NCBI GenBank assembly: GCA_030762175.1
Contig: CM060846.1
Span: 178,437,041-178,501,040, forward strand
Reading direction: 5' to 3'
DNA: 64,000 bases
From: Metallyticus violacea
Taxonomy: Eukaryota; Arthropoda; Insecta; Mantodea; Metallyticidae
Both the position numbers and the translations under genes were made by a program. This document shows, in pieces, positions 11,425 to 23,444 of the stretch; position 1 is the stretch's first letter; each line of letters opens with the position of its first letter. Under the pieces are notes generated by a model that was not told where the DNA came from, did no database searches, and saw nothing but the letters and a program-made list of their open reading frames with translations.

Positions 11425-12430
11425 TCAACATAATGCACTTGTTGCACCGGAGCATTTATCCCATCGTTTCACAAGCTTCTGAGATCCAGCAGCATAAAAT
11501 TCTTTGGGCTCCTGTCGAAACCAGGCAGTGACTGCCCATTTTACACCTTCATCGTCGAAAGGTGACATTTAAGAAGGTTGAACAAATGGAAGTCGTTTGG
11601 AGCAAGGTCGGGACTATGCGGAGAATGCTTGAGGACTTCCCACTTAAATTTTGCAGCGTCTCATTTGTTTTGTTAGCAGTATGAGGACGCGAGTTCTCAT
11701 GCAAAAGCAACGTGCTTTGGTGAGGTGTTCTGGTCGGTCTCATTGAATAGCGTTACGAACTTTCCTGAAGATGTTACAGTAGGATCGGCATTTTCGATTT
11801 ATTCTTGAAACTGAAATGGTGCAAGTCTTCGTGATCCCAGAAGACTGTGACGCCAATTTTCGGGCGGGTGGTGTCACTTTAATTTTATTATTCGCATGCG
11901 AAGAAGGGCGCCTCACAGCATTAACGCAACTTTTGTCTCGGATTAGTAATGGCGATCCAAGATTCATCACCTGGACAATTCAGGTTAGAACATCATGTTC
12001 TTCATTGTGGTAGCGATTAAGATGCTGAAATGCCAGACCCATTTTTTTAATTATGTATTATGGAGGTCATACGCGGCACCCATTGTGCAGAGACTATGTG
12101 AAAACCTAATTCATTATGCGGTAGGCATGCTGTGTGAGCAACCAATAGCAGCGTCTATAGTGTCTATAGTTAGCCTTCTGTCTGCTCGGATTAAATCTTC
12201 AACTCGTTGCAAACTTGTCTCTGTGGCAATCTCTTTTGATGGACCGAAGTGGTGTTCGTCTTCGATACGTGTCCACCCTTCAGAGAACTTCTGCACTCAA
12301 TTGCAAACAGCTTGACGTGACTAGGCACTTCTCATCGTAGATGGGAAGCATTTCGTAATGAATATTCTTAGATTCCATATTTTTTGCCCACAAAAATCGG
12401 GCAACGGAGCACCGCTCGAGACTTAAACAT
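11425..12430 (-). pseudogene. mariner transposase, degenerate, minus strand
   Basis: Encoded the cut-and-paste transposase of a mariner element. In reading direction I see SEGWTRIEDE, SLQRVEDLIRADRRLTIDTI and AAIGCSHS (DNA-binding region), then the first catalytic block DESWIAITN, the second block LLLHENSRPHTANKTNETL, SPDLAPND-like remnants, and the C-terminus AGSQKLVKRWDKCSGATSALC followed by a stop at 11425. The second catalytic Asp, normally HDNARPH, reads HENSRPH, so an acidic residue is kept but altered. The ~1.0-kb length is normal for a mariner coding region. Several frameshifts separate the blocks, including one after the CSHS motif, so it is inactive. Terminal repeats were not convincingly found. 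The C-terminal wording is closest to irritans-type mariners, an inference from memory of the family. Confidence 0.85.
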
Positions 12431-12439
12431 TCATTTAGC

Positions 12440-14600
12440 TGCGCTGTTATCTTGCTACTGGCGTTTTGTTATTGTAAACATGAATTGTCTCCTATCACAT
12501 GTCACCAATTGCCACCGTACTAATGCTACCTTCTAATGGCAACAGCCTTAGTGCCTCATTCATACATGTAGTACCCCACGCCAATTTATAAATTACTTAA
12601 AGATTTACGATCGTATAATAAATATCATAAGCATGTTTGTATAATTGCATATAAAGCAATCAATCATTAAACAATTATTCCCAAATTAGAATGATAAGAT
12701 CTATTGCAGCAATCGCTATATGACGAATTACTGTTATTGCAGCATATTTAAAAAGTGGTGTAGTTCTCTGAATTATGTACTAGTGGAAATTGCTAAGGTA
12801 TAGCATAAGCATAAGCAAGAGTGTCATTGCAAAAGCACATTACCTATATCAGCGACGTACAAATGCATCAGATCTTGCATCAGATATCATTTTATATTTC
12901 CCTGTTCCAATGTACGCTCTGACTTTGTATAACAAACCTGCAAAAGTAAATCACTTATGTTACCCGATGTTCTTTAAGAACTAAGCGTTATATTTTGCTT
13001 TCTTTAATGCAAATCTGCTAACGAAGACTACTATTACACACCTAAAAAGGTTGGAATCCTGAGCCTCCCAAATCCACATCATAAAGATCTAGTGAATTAG
13101 ATTTGGAAAGCAAACCAGCAAAAAATAGTTACGCACGAGCACGTAACGGTTGTGGCGCCCAATATTTATGCACGATGTTTTTTCTGAATATTCATCGAAG
13201 TCTACTAAAGTCGTATCAAACTTATATTATTACTGCAAATCAATAACGCTATTCTTACTGAGAAAACAAGAAATGCTACATTTCTTGACAAATTCACTTA
13301 ATTTTTATACTTTACATTAATGAACATTTAATAAAAATAATCCGTGCAATTTTAGATAAATGGAACAAGTATTGCTCGAGAAAAAATTAATTTGTGAATT
13401 CAGTGTAGCATTCAAAATTTCGAAAAAAAAAACCACGTGTATATTCCAAACCCATAATAGAGACAGTCAATCTGATTACTTTTTTTTTTAATAAAGTATT
13501 ATTTTAGAAATAATTTCACCCCTACTTTTTGGCATTTTGTTGTAATTTTAAATATAAATGATATATTTCTTAAGCAAATATATATTATTTAACTATTTAC
13601 ATTTTCTTGTAGATATTTTATTTATGTATGTCTCAGGAGCCTCTGTTGAACATTTCAAGCTACGCTAGGAAATTTAGCACCGCAAGAACGATTTGAATTT
13701 TTATATGTGAAAGAAAAATCAATTTAGAGATTAACTACTTTTAACATTCAAGCAACCTTTATCCTGCGTATGGCCACAAATAATAATGTCATATGACGGT
13801 CTTTAAATAGAAAGTAGGGAAAAATAGCTTCACTATACGAATCGTAAAGGGGGGGGGGGGGAAGGAACATAATTAATCTGTAAAATACAAGGAATAAATA
13901 AAATACAATTTTCAGCCATTTTCCACACATCAGTGCCAGTCTGCTATGGTTGGACTCCTCGTGCAGAATAAAAATAAAAAATAAACATCCACTAGTTTTT
14001 TAATAGCATAGGCATATGGCAAGCATATTGCAATGATAACCAGACGAATTACTAGAAGTCAAGTTACTTAGGTAACTACAGAAATACGTATAATAACGCC
14101 TCAAATGCCAAGGCTTTTCGGGAATTGAAAACTGTAAGAAATGACACATAAATCAAATGGTTTACAGCCAGGATCACCGAGAACATTAGGAATAGTAATT
14201 TGTGTTTTACTCACAACTTTATGGAAGCTTTTTGGGGGGGAGGGGGGCGCTGCACATGCAGTTGGCCGCGTTTGATCGAGCTCTGCAATTCTCTTCTCGT
14301 TCCCACACTTGAAAGCCGGCTGGGGAGATCAGCATGAGTTTAACTTTAGGAGAGTACAAACGTGTTCTTTTTTGTTGCGTGACAGTGTATTAAGTATTCG
14401 CTAAGCGATGTAATACAGTGCATTAATTACGTTAATATGATTCAATTCTGGTATTCTATTCTCCAAGGAGTATTTATTTATTGATAAAAAGTGTAGTCGG
14501 CCATGTGGAGTGCTCAGAGAAGAAAAGTTATCTTGGACATTCTCTGGAACGTTTCTCAATAAGATCACTTCCACCTTTTTCTCAGCAAACTGGAATTCCT
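12440..14600. other. No gene recognised; includes a G run
   Basis: AT-rich. A poly-G tract lies at about 13849-13861. The open frame 14401-14763 (minus, 120 codons) is the antisense of the transposase relic that follows and is not a gene. Confidence 0.4.
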
Positions 14601-14639
14601 TATTGCTCTGTTCAAATGCTACAAAGCTACTGAAGTTAA

Positions 14640-15280
14640 AACTGTAACATACTGTACTGTAATATTTTAAAACCAGATGACCCTGCAAACAGGAAGATTT
14701 TGAAGAGTGTGTTATGGAAGAATCTTGGTTCCACCTAAGTTGATGTGTTACTTCACAAAACAACCAATACTGGATTTCAGAGAAACCTAATCTGCCTCAC
14801 CTGGAATCCCCGCATGATCAAAGTGTAGGAGTGTGGTGTGCCATTAGCGGTGGGAAAATAATAGGCTCAATTGTTTATTGAAGGAACACTTAGAACTGAT
14901 AGGTATGTGCAGAATATTTTGCAACTCTTTTTCCGTAAATTAACTGTAAGGGAATAGTTTTACGGCTTCTAATAGGATTCTGCAAAGACTCGTACAGCGC
15001 ATGTCTCCAATTTATGAAATATACTACGATAGAGTCATCACTAACAATATATAGTTCCCTCGGTTCCCCGATTTAAAGCCCAGGGGGTCATTAAAGGGGG
15101 AAAAATGTACAAGACAAATCCATACACATTAGATGAACTAGCAAATAGCATTTATGAAGAACTTACTTCCATTTCCAGAGGGAACTGCAGAGAGCAATGG
15201 TTAATGTCATAAGCTGATACCAGAAACGTGTGAAAAATAAGGGAGGACCGCGTCTGCACCTTCTTGCTTGCAAATGGTGA
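14640..15280 (+). pseudogene. Tc1/mariner-superfamily transposase relic (DUF4817-associated type)
   Basis: Plus-strand frames give, in order, DFEECVMEESWFHLS then CVTSQNNQYW (first catalytic block, usual DEAWFHLSGYVNSQNNRYW), a GVWCAISGGK-like stretch, RYVQNILQLFFRKLT, DSAKTRTAHVS (second block, usual QQDSATAHTA), SPDLKP-like residues, then NPYTLDEL-type, SISRGELQRAMVNVI and RYQKRVKNKGGPRLH before a stop at 15278. This order is that of an insect transposase group often annotated with a DUF4817 helix-turn-helix domain. The first Asp reads Glu, and there are several stops and frame changes. The N-terminal DNA-binding half upstream is not recognisable, so this is an inactive C-terminal part. Confidence 0.72.
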
Positions 15281-15844
15281 GTACAGGTACCTTTTAAAAG
15301 TTTAGGTGTTAGTAATAACTTCCGTGACATTCGTAGTTGTGGACTTTCTGACTCCGTTTCACCCCGGTACCAGGTTGAGCCGACAAACCGGTCGTTGCGC
15401 ACGGTGCGGTTCCGCAAAGAAAAAAATAACCATTAGAATGCCAAAAGGTAGACTGAAATAACAATTATATTTTTATGCTACACTTGCAACTGATATCATA
15501 GCAGAATAACAAACTTTATTAGGATACTACCTGCACACGTGACAAGTACGTACGTCTCTGCATAACGATCAATGATATAAAACAGAATTAAAGCGTATCA
15601 GGTAGAAAGCGCAGGGTTAGACAGCGTAGGTACAGAACTCAGAAATAAAGTTATAGACAAAACTCTCCCAAAAACTTCAGGGTAGATAATTCTAAAGTTT
15701 GTAAAAAGTGCGAAGTGAGCCAAGTTGCCAGGTAACACCTAATGACCATGGATATGGTAGCGATACTACACACAAACAACTCATAGATTATTACATACAA
15801 TATCGGATCCTTACCAATTATGATATATGATGGGGATACAGGAC
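15281..15844. other. No gene recognised
   Basis: AT-rich sequence between two transposon relics. No motif was recognised. Confidence 0.4.
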
Positions 15845-16120
15845 GACAGCGACACTGATTAAAGTGACTGAGGGTGAACGTGAGACAACGGATACAGGAG
15901 AAATCACGCTGATATATCTTGAAGCCTTTTCCAAAGACTTCAACACAGTGGACGCTAACCTTTAATTACAAAATTAAAATAACTGCATTAGAAATACAGT
16001 ATGGACAAGCCGAGGGGTTTAAACAAGAACATCCCTTGACTCCCGCATTTTTAATACCTACATACACGGTATATAATTCTAGATTCTTTACAAAAAAGTT
16101 TTATGGCATAACAGGACCGT
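15845..16120 (+). pseudogene. LINE reverse transcriptase fragment
   Basis: Plus-strand translation reads RTTATLIKVTEGERETTD, then GEITLIYLEAFSKDFNTVD, matching the RT block usually seen as RSTTTALLKVTDDI...LLDFSKAFDTVDH of jockey/CR1-type non-LTR elements. The catalytic Asp of LLD is replaced (YLEAFS). About 25 codons later the frame GFKQEHPLTPAFL resembles the VKQGCPLSPTLF block. The piece is short, has lost the FADD-type motif and endonuclease, and is flanked by unrecognised sequence. It is a 5'- and 3'-truncated fossil. Confidence 0.6.
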
Positions 16121-16368
16121 TTAACAAAAAAGTTATAAATGCTTACGCCGTTTGATCAGTTTGATCATCGTTAGACTATTAAAACTGTTTGAGACTGTTT
16201 ATTAATCAAAAGGAAGTTCGTGTCATATGAACTCCTTTTAAAACACAGCAATTAGTGGCAGAGGAAAATTTAGTCTTAGTAAACAACTATGATGTGCTGG
16301 ATTAATCTGAATATATAACAAAGCTCCTAACACAAACCATGTGGTACATCAATCATGTTGCACGAAGA

Positions 16369-16603
16369 TTTTTTTTTTTTTTTTTTTTTGCAGCACCTGC
16401 TCAAGTTCAATTTCAATAGTATTGTCAAAAATGTACGGTGACGTTCTTCTACTTCTTTGCAAGTCAAGAGAAACTTGACTGTCTTGCCATCTCAGTGGAC
16501 GGCGGATGTTTTTCTGTCCTTTTGGTTTGTAATTCAATTCTATTTTGGGAAATTCGTCAACTGCTTTTCCTTGTACATGTGTAAACCAATTATTGTCTTT
16601 CAA
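16369..16603 (-). pseudogene. LINE 3'-end fragment with poly-A tail
   Basis: On the minus strand an 84-codon frame contains KIELNYKPKGQKNIRRPLRW, similar to the basic C-terminal segment (Y-P-G-R-R-GRP-RW) found at the end of many insect non-LTR ORF2 proteins. It runs into a ~21-nt poly-A (T run 16369-16389 on plus), as expected for the 3' end of a retroposed copy. It lies opposite in strand to the RT fragment upstream, so the two are probably separate insertions. Confidence 0.45.
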
Positions 16604-17551
16604 ATTATTAAGTCTATCAGTTAAGTTAAATAAACATAAAGTATATCTGATATTTAGACTTCGTTGTTAATCTAAAATGGTCGTTCCGGTACTGATAGTA
16701 GAAACCTCATATGCACCCCTTCGATATATTTTTTTATCGGACCTTGTTATTATGCAATTTCCAATTCCGCAAGTGAGCATGCGAACGGCCATCTTGTAAA
16801 ACTTCATGTCTATGCATCTTCTTGTTTTACCTTTCAATGCATGTTGAATGGTACAATACGTTCTATTAAACTTGTTAATTTTGACATTAATGTATTCGTT
16901 CCTGCAATGAAACTTAATATATTATAAATAATTAAAATTATCAACTGGTTTTATAAACGTCCATTTATAAGAATATTTCATCTTAAGTGGTGCCCCCCCC
17001 CAAATCATAGTTATTGCTTTTAATGTTCATGTTGTATTTGGCATGGATTTCATTTAATTTGTTGACTGCCATATGCATTTGGTCTTCCGTCTCTCCAAAC
17101 AAGTCCTGGTCGCCTGCAAATAAACCAATGTTTAATATAACATTTCCTACTATAAAATGATTAGTTAAATTATCTTGTCATTGTCATCCATTGGCCAGCG
17201 GATTGATAATTGATAATTTGTTTGACTGAGGATTACCCTATCCCTAAGAAGATCGTTATGTTACGCTTTGACTACTGCGATTGCTTATAGCTAACATCGA
17301 CTGACCTTGAGCAATAAACTACCTATACATAACGTGTGTATCTGCTACACTGTTTCCCTCTTTTGAGACGATTTCTTGATTTAAGAATGAGAGTGAATCA
17401 TATATTCACAACACAGAATACACAACATGTATTCTGTTACACTCTTATACTAAACTATAATTTATATTGATTTTGTTAGTTTTTAGGCTTTATTCGCACA
17501 TCATGAAGAACAATTTACTCTAACTTGTCACACGACAGCTTTGTATTTTTT
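16604..17551. other. No gene recognised
   Basis: AT-rich with a short C run near 16994. Nothing identifiable. Confidence 0.4.
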
Positions 17552-17563
17552 ATCATACATAAT

Positions 17564-17857
17564 GTCGGTCCTGTTGATGTAGTGGTAACGGTACTTGCCT
17601 TCTAAACCCAAGATCGTTGGTTCAAACCCGACCAGGATCGATGGATTTTTTCGGGCGTAAAAATTCTAAGTATGGCTTGCTTCGGAAGGGAAGTAAAGTC
17701 GTGGGTCCCGTGTCGTACATTTAAGGCACGTTAAAGAACCTCAAGCCTGAAAGAAGAGGCCTCTAAGCAAATTTATCGGCCGTTTCACGCCCTCAATTGA
17801 ATGGGACGTTAATGACCTGAGATGTAAAAGAGCGTCCGCAAATAAATCAAATCAACA
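17564..17857 (+). mobile_element. SINE-B copy with perfect 12-bp target duplication
   Basis: tRNA-headed SINE of a second family. A box tgatgtagtggtaacgg, B box ggttcaaacccgaccagga, then a body with cgggcgtaaaaattctaagt, gggtcccgtgtcgtaca, cctgaaagaagaggcctct and tgacctgagatgt, ending agagcgtccgcaaataaatc. The target atcatacataat occurs at 17552-17563 and 17858-17869 without mismatch. Confidence 0.95.
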
Positions 17858-17869
17858 ATCATACATAAT

Positions 17870-18358
17870 CTCATAATTTCATAAGTTTTAGATAATATAG
17901 CATACAACGCAATTTACAGAGATCTATATTTCCAGCGAGAAATGCTAAAAGCTCATCTCTGTCCCAGTAAGTGGTAAAGAGCATACATTAATGTCATTTA
18001 AAAAGCGAGTAAAGGCCAGTTATTGTTGTAAAGAAGTGCTGCACGTTCAGTAAACAATTTTAAATATTCTCTTCTACTATTAAATACTGTTCAATTCGAG
18101 TTCATGAAGCATATACTAATGCTTGCATTATATATCAAGACCAGCATGCAGGTAGTTACCACGGCTTAGTGTAAAATAACTGCTCACGGCTTATTGTCAA
18201 TTTATCTGAGTAAATGCTTATTTCCATAATTTTGTATCACTTTCAATAATAGCATCCTTCAATTTGATTCGCTTTCTATGATATTTCTGGGCTGATACTC
18301 TCATTCTTGTACGAAAAAAAATTAAGAATAGTTTCCTTGTTATTCCACCTATATATGC

Positions 18359-18404
<46 letters not shown>

Positions 18405-19033
18405 AAACAGTAATACATTCTCTTAAAATCGCTCATCAGTGCACTCTACCATACGGGTAATATATTGTTTTTTAGTCATCCAGTAAGATATCTGCGATGT
18501 CAAATAGGTGTCTTTGTGAAAACATCTGTTTTAGAAGGCTCATGCTAAAGTACTGTTGTTTAACATGCAGAATGTTAAATATAAAATGCAGTTTTGTAAT
18601 GATGCTGTAATATTTTTATATCATTCCAGCATTACCAACATTGGTTTAATATGGAATGTGATGAGCATTAATTTATTTAAGCTAATACAAATTTTATTTT
18701 ATAATGTATTACTTATTAAATTTTTGTTTCATTCCTAACTGTGGTTTTAAAATCAGGTCATAATAAAATTAGTGATATTACGTAATGAGTATTAAGCTGA
18801 TTTATGATATTTATTTACATAAATAACCATGTTGCAACCCCGGAATCATATCATAATAGAAGGAAATCAGTAACATCTGATTCCATCATTGCACAAGTTC
18901 AAGGGGACAACACAACAACTTTCAGCACAAAACACGTTACATTTTTAAACATCAGTTTAGTACCATGCTTGCAGTGTTGCTTTCCTCCGCGCCGTGGCGG
19001 AGTGGCAAGCCTGCTTGCTTACTTATTGACCTT
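17870..19033. other. No gene; AT-rich with a GA microsatellite
   Basis: Contains (GA)n at 18361-18402. The frame at 18218-18436 (minus) is translation of that repeat. Confidence 0.5.
18361..18402. repeat. (AG)n microsatellite
   Basis: About 21 uninterrupted AG units. Confidence 0.95.
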
Positions 19034-19314
19034 TTTGAATGGTGCTTAACGCCCGTTTTTACTACTGGGGTACCACAGGTGGATACTGATGGTACATGAG
19101 TGAGATGAAATGGTATATTGGGAAATATTTGTTTTAAGGAAGAAACGCTCCAGGCCTTAGTTTAAGGTATCACCCCGACATTTGTCATTTATGAGGACTG
19201 AGGAAAACCTGAAGAAGAAAAAACCTCAGTCAGGGTTGACGGTCCTGTCGGAATTCGAATTCCAGGTCTCCCCTCACGAGTCCGCGCCTTAACGAGCTGG
19301 GCCATCCGTGGCGG
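19034..19314 (-). mobile_element. SINE-A copy, diverged
   Basis: Minus-strand, near full length, with small insertions (gaagaagaaaa inside the body). The head reads gccacggatggcccagctcg on the minus strand. No secure target duplication. Confidence 0.88.
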
Positions 19315-19394
19315 TTTTGTTGATTTTGCTGGCTGTCGCAGTAGTAGCGCAGCTGTTACCGGGTGTGTGTTGGGTTGTTCGTTTCATAATTCGA

Positions 19395-20400
19395 CAGTAT
19401 ACATAAAACACATTATGACTCGTTCACAGCGGCCAAGTATGCTTTAATGTACTATTCATATGTGTTAACTCAGTCAGCACGTGAAAGTTTGAAGACTGTT
19501 TCAAGCAAAATTCCCGGGTGTAGGCGCTCCAGATCGTAACACAATACATAATCTGTATAATAAGTTTCAGCAATCTAGAAGTGTCCAGTCTAAAAATTCA
19601 AAAAGCAGCATAGGTTTCTCAACGAAGAAGGATTACATGACGCGTTGTTAACCGTTTAAAATTTTTGCCTAGAAAATCTCTTCGTCCTCTTGCACCACAA
19701 GTGGGAAGTTCATACGTGTCTGTGCAAAAAGATAATAATTATTGCACTTCAAGCCGTATAAAATAATTGTGGCCTATGCTCTTCAGCCAGGTGACTCTGT
19801 ACATAGGCGCAAAATTTGTGAGTAGATTCTGGAATATGTGTTAAAAGTGCAAATAGACCCACATTTAATATTCTTCTTGGATGAGGCCTGGTCCCACCTC
19901 CATGGTTATTTGTGTATTCAAAACAATCGCTACTGGAGTACTGATAAACCTGACTTAGTACATGAAGTGCCTCTTCATTACAAAAAATCGGCGTATGATG
20001 TGCAATTAGTGGTGAAAGAATCATAGAAACAAATTTTTTAGCATAGTTGATTCTGTTGCTTATGCAAATCACATAAAAAACTTTTTTTTTTTTTTCCCCA
20101 GAGAATTAACTGACAGGGAACGTGATACATTTTTCAATAGGAATCTGCCAATGCGAATAATTCCATGAGAGCAATTCACAAGTTTTTTTGTTTTTTTTTT
20201 TTTTATTTTTTCATAAGACAGAGTTATTGGTAGAGATTTGTGCCACCCTCCTCACTCTCCACAATTTAACAGACTGCGATTATTGTCTGTGGTAAATTAA
20301 AGAATGTAATGTACAAGATAAAACATTTCAAAAATAATATTCGTCAGCAGATTGTCCGCATTTCTCAAAGGAACTACATCGAGTGATGAATATTTTCATA
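19395..20400 (+). pseudogene. Tc1/mariner-superfamily transposase relic (DUF4817-associated type), second locus
   Basis: Plus strand. The N-terminal part resembles the DUF4817 helix-turn-helix (YALMYYSYV...QSARESL...KIPGCR). The core reads LDEAWSHLHGYLCIQNNRYW and STDKPDLVHEVPLH (about 19877-19978), with the first catalytic Asp intact. ESANANNSMRAIH marks the second block, where the Asp of DSATAH is Glu. NLTDCDYCLW then LKNVMYKIKH (about 20267-20310) follow the third-residue region. Poly-T insertions at 20081 and 20185-20210 and several stops break it. The core is closer to the consensus than the copy at 14.6 kb, suggesting a related but distinct family member. It is inactive. Confidence 0.75.
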
Positions 20401-21835
20401 CTAATTGTATGGTATCTAATATATAAAGAAAATGTTACAATAAAAGCATAAAATTTAAATTTAATATCACCCTGCCAAATACTTTAAAAATCCATCATCA
20501 TTTTGCTAACATTACCTGCAGATTTAGATAATGTTTCTTTAATGCTTCTAGCGAGAAATAGGCCTACAAGCTGTTGCTCAAACGTTTTTTAGTTTTATTA
20601 TTTTTTATTTTTTGAACAGGAAGAGACAAATGTAGAAGTAAAGTAATAATACCTGTAGATCAGATATATAAAAGTATTTGTGTTACATTTATGAGTATCA
20701 ATTTGTATTTCTTTGAAACAAGGAACGTTTCGGAATGATTGGAATAAATTTAATTTATAATTACTAGTTTATTTATCAATATTAAGGACTGTGTAGTAAA
20801 TGGTGCATTACACACGCATTAAAGGTGAATTTATTTTATTTTTGGTTTGCTAAAAAAAATGCACTTTTTTTTTTACACTTGTATCTTAAGTAACTATTGG
20901 ATATAAAATTAAACTGGAATGTTCCTGAAAACTCAGTAGTCCTGCCATGACTTCTACTCAAAATTTATAAACAATATACAGTGAAAAATATGGGAATGGG
21001 GATTTGATAAGTCAGAGAACATTGGAATAGTTTAGGGAGATAATATTTATATCAGTTTATGATGCGTAGTACGGCATTGCAACACTACCAGTTTTCTTGT
21101 TTTTATGATTTACATGAACATTTAAGTTGAAATTGTTGTAAACATCTTTACTGTATCTATATATATTTTCCTTACAATGATTTATCCGAGTGAATTGCCG
21201 TTGCTATTCATTCAACCATCTATAAAGAATGCACGCAATGGCTTATCGACCGCCGACCAAGCAAATCCAGGCGTTATCTATCCGCTAGCAGATGGTTGAA
21301 GAGGATGCAGGGGATTTCAGCTGTATAACAATGTATAAGTTACCACTATCTCTATCTTGGAGGAAAATACTTGACTATAAACAATATATTTGAGAAACAC
21401 TAGCCTAAGTCTTGTAGGGTAGAATCATGCTTTAAATAAATGCATAAAATTCTAAAATTCAGTAGTTTCTCTATGTAGGACAATTGTCCCACATCACAAA
21501 TCCTTTTACAACAAATGACAACTTTATCAAGTGGACCTAAGTCACTATGTCCGAGTTTTCCTTCACCCAGAAATGACAAGTGTATAGTAAGATAGATTTT
21601 TAATCGACCCAGGCTCATTTACACCATCGTTGATAAAACGTTTGATGGTTTACACACACACAAATAAATAAATAAATAAAAATTGTAATGAAACGAAATA
21701 ATGATCAAGTTCCTTGCTTAGATGAAATCTGCAGCATAAAAGCGAAAAAGCTGTTCTTTCCAGTAACGTAAAACAAGTGAGAAACCTTTAGTTTGAAAAC
21801 TTTTCAAAGCTCTGACCGTCTAGTTAATATATATA
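20401..21835. other. No gene recognised
   Basis: Very AT-rich. Contains an ATAA run near 21661-21680. Nothing identifiable. Confidence 0.4.
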
Positions 21836-22016
21836 TTAACACTAATAATAAAAGTAGATAAAGATAAAACACTGAGAAAGAGTCACATTAGAAATTGCTA
21901 TATTTCGAACTACTGCGAGTTCTTCAATGGCCATTGAAGTAGTTCGAAATATAGCAATTTCTAGTGTGACTCTTTCTCAGTGTTTTATCTTTATCTACTT
22001 TTATTATTAGTGTTAA
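21836..22016. repeat. Near-perfect 79-bp foldback with palindromic loop
   Basis: Arm 21836-21914 is the reverse complement of arm 21938-22016 with 78 of 79 bases matching. The 23-nt spacer contains most of an 18-bp perfect palindrome, cttcaatggccattgaag. Each arm carries ctatatttcgaact or its complement, the same core as in the PLE terminal repeats. In the reverse complement of the left arm, gaact...agttcgaaatatag has the form of hammerhead stem II followed by GAAA. I interpret it as a PLE-type pLTR pair without an internal gene. Confidence 0.8.
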
Positions 22017-23348
22017 TTTACATTGTTAATAGTGTTTCTTTATTTTTATTTTTCATTAATATTATATATATATATATATATTTGCTTTGCTTCCCAACTT
22101 TGCAAGAACGCGTGGGGACCAAAGGAGAATACAGCTACGCCTAAGGAGCTGGTCAAGCAGTCGTTATCATACTTGCCAACACCACATGACGCGTGATCAT
22201 AGAGATCCGCTGATCGTTAAAATCTTAGAAGCTCTTCCATGAACGCACTATAATTCTCAAGCATGGAGTCGCAATTTTCTTCCAAGCGAACATCTGTTTG
22301 GAGTTTCAGTGACGCTGAGGGGAGGGGCATCATGGGCAATTTGACTCACGAAAATCTTAACACGAGTCTCTCACAGCCGATAAACATAATAGGATACACA
22401 TCTTTTTCCTGTGGGTTTAGTGCTGTCGAGCTGAGGAAACCTCCCGCCAGCTAACGAGATTATAAGCGGCATGCATACGCATTCTGCCCCGACCACGTTA
22501 GTTAATAAGACTTAAAGCTTTTGCGGTACTGACGCCAGCTTATTGAGAAATGCTGAAAGAAGCGACGGGTGGTGGGCCAGAGGTCGGCCGTAGAAGCCGA
22601 GTTCGTCACGTTAATGAGGCATTAATAATGAACAAGCTTTATTAACGCCAAAGTCATCGTTCCTTCTTACTCTCTCACTTGCCCGTCCGCTTCTTTGCAT
22701 CTACCGAAGAAGTTGCCGGCCTCTCGACTCAGTGCCTGCCGGCAATGCAAGCGGCTACTTTTGATTTCACCTGCCATGCATGCAAGTAATAAGTGATTTT
22801 GCTATCGTCGTCTCTATTGCCTTTACCGATATAACGAACAAAAACCCAGTTCATGGGCGGGAAATAACTTTTTATTGTTACTCTGCAGTTTCGAACCACC
22901 GACTTGCTGTGCACGTTATCATAAATTTAAAGCCTTCTGAGTCTAGACTCCATTTGTTCGCTTTTGTTTCCTTTATATTTCATACATAAATCGTGGCACA
23001 AGCACTCTTACAGCCACATATCTTTAGAATAATGAGTGAAATAGATTCAAACGAGCCCGAAGTTCTCTGATTACCATTTCATCTCTCATTCACCTTCTCA
23101 ATTTGAGGGTGTCGGAATTAACCTATTTGAACAATTTATCTCAGGTTCAGGGCTTCTGGCTCAGATGGGAAATATTAGCTAGTTAAAGCAGACTGCATTT
23201 GAAACAGGAAGAATTTAGATCAACCCCTTTAATGAAAGATTGGTAATCACGCATCCCATATCTTGCATAAGCTCTAAAGATTATACATTACCTTCAATAT
23301 TCTCAATACTAAGCAAACACATCTATATGTTATATAAATGTATTTTTA
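22017..23348. other. No gene; (TA)n, then a GC-richer block
   Basis: A (TA)n tract lies at about 22063-22081. The stretch 22480-22960 is less AT-rich than its surroundings and holds several TAAT/ATTA sites (ttaatgaggcattaataatg). No coding or RNA signature was recognised. Confidence 0.4.
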
Positions 23349-23359
23349 ACTGATATGAT

Positions 23360-23414
23360 TTACTGCCTGTGATGTCTTAGTAGCAAAAAACGGGCGTTAA
23401 ACACCATTAAAAAC
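23360..23414 (+). mobile_element. Mini-SINE: 3'-tail-only SINE-A insertion
   Basis: Only the SINE-A end is present, from tactgcctgtgatgtcttag to acgggcgttaaacaccat plus an A-rich tail. The flanks actgatatgat (23349-23359) and actgatttgat (23415-23425) form an 11-bp target duplication with one mismatch. Confidence 0.75.
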
Positions 23415-23444
23415 ACTGATTTGATCGATACAAAAAGGAATATA

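Noticed and set aside
17564..17640. SINE heads as functional tRNA genes
   Set aside because: A and B boxes are present, but acceptor stems do not pair into a full cloverleaf and each head continues into a shared SINE body with target duplications.
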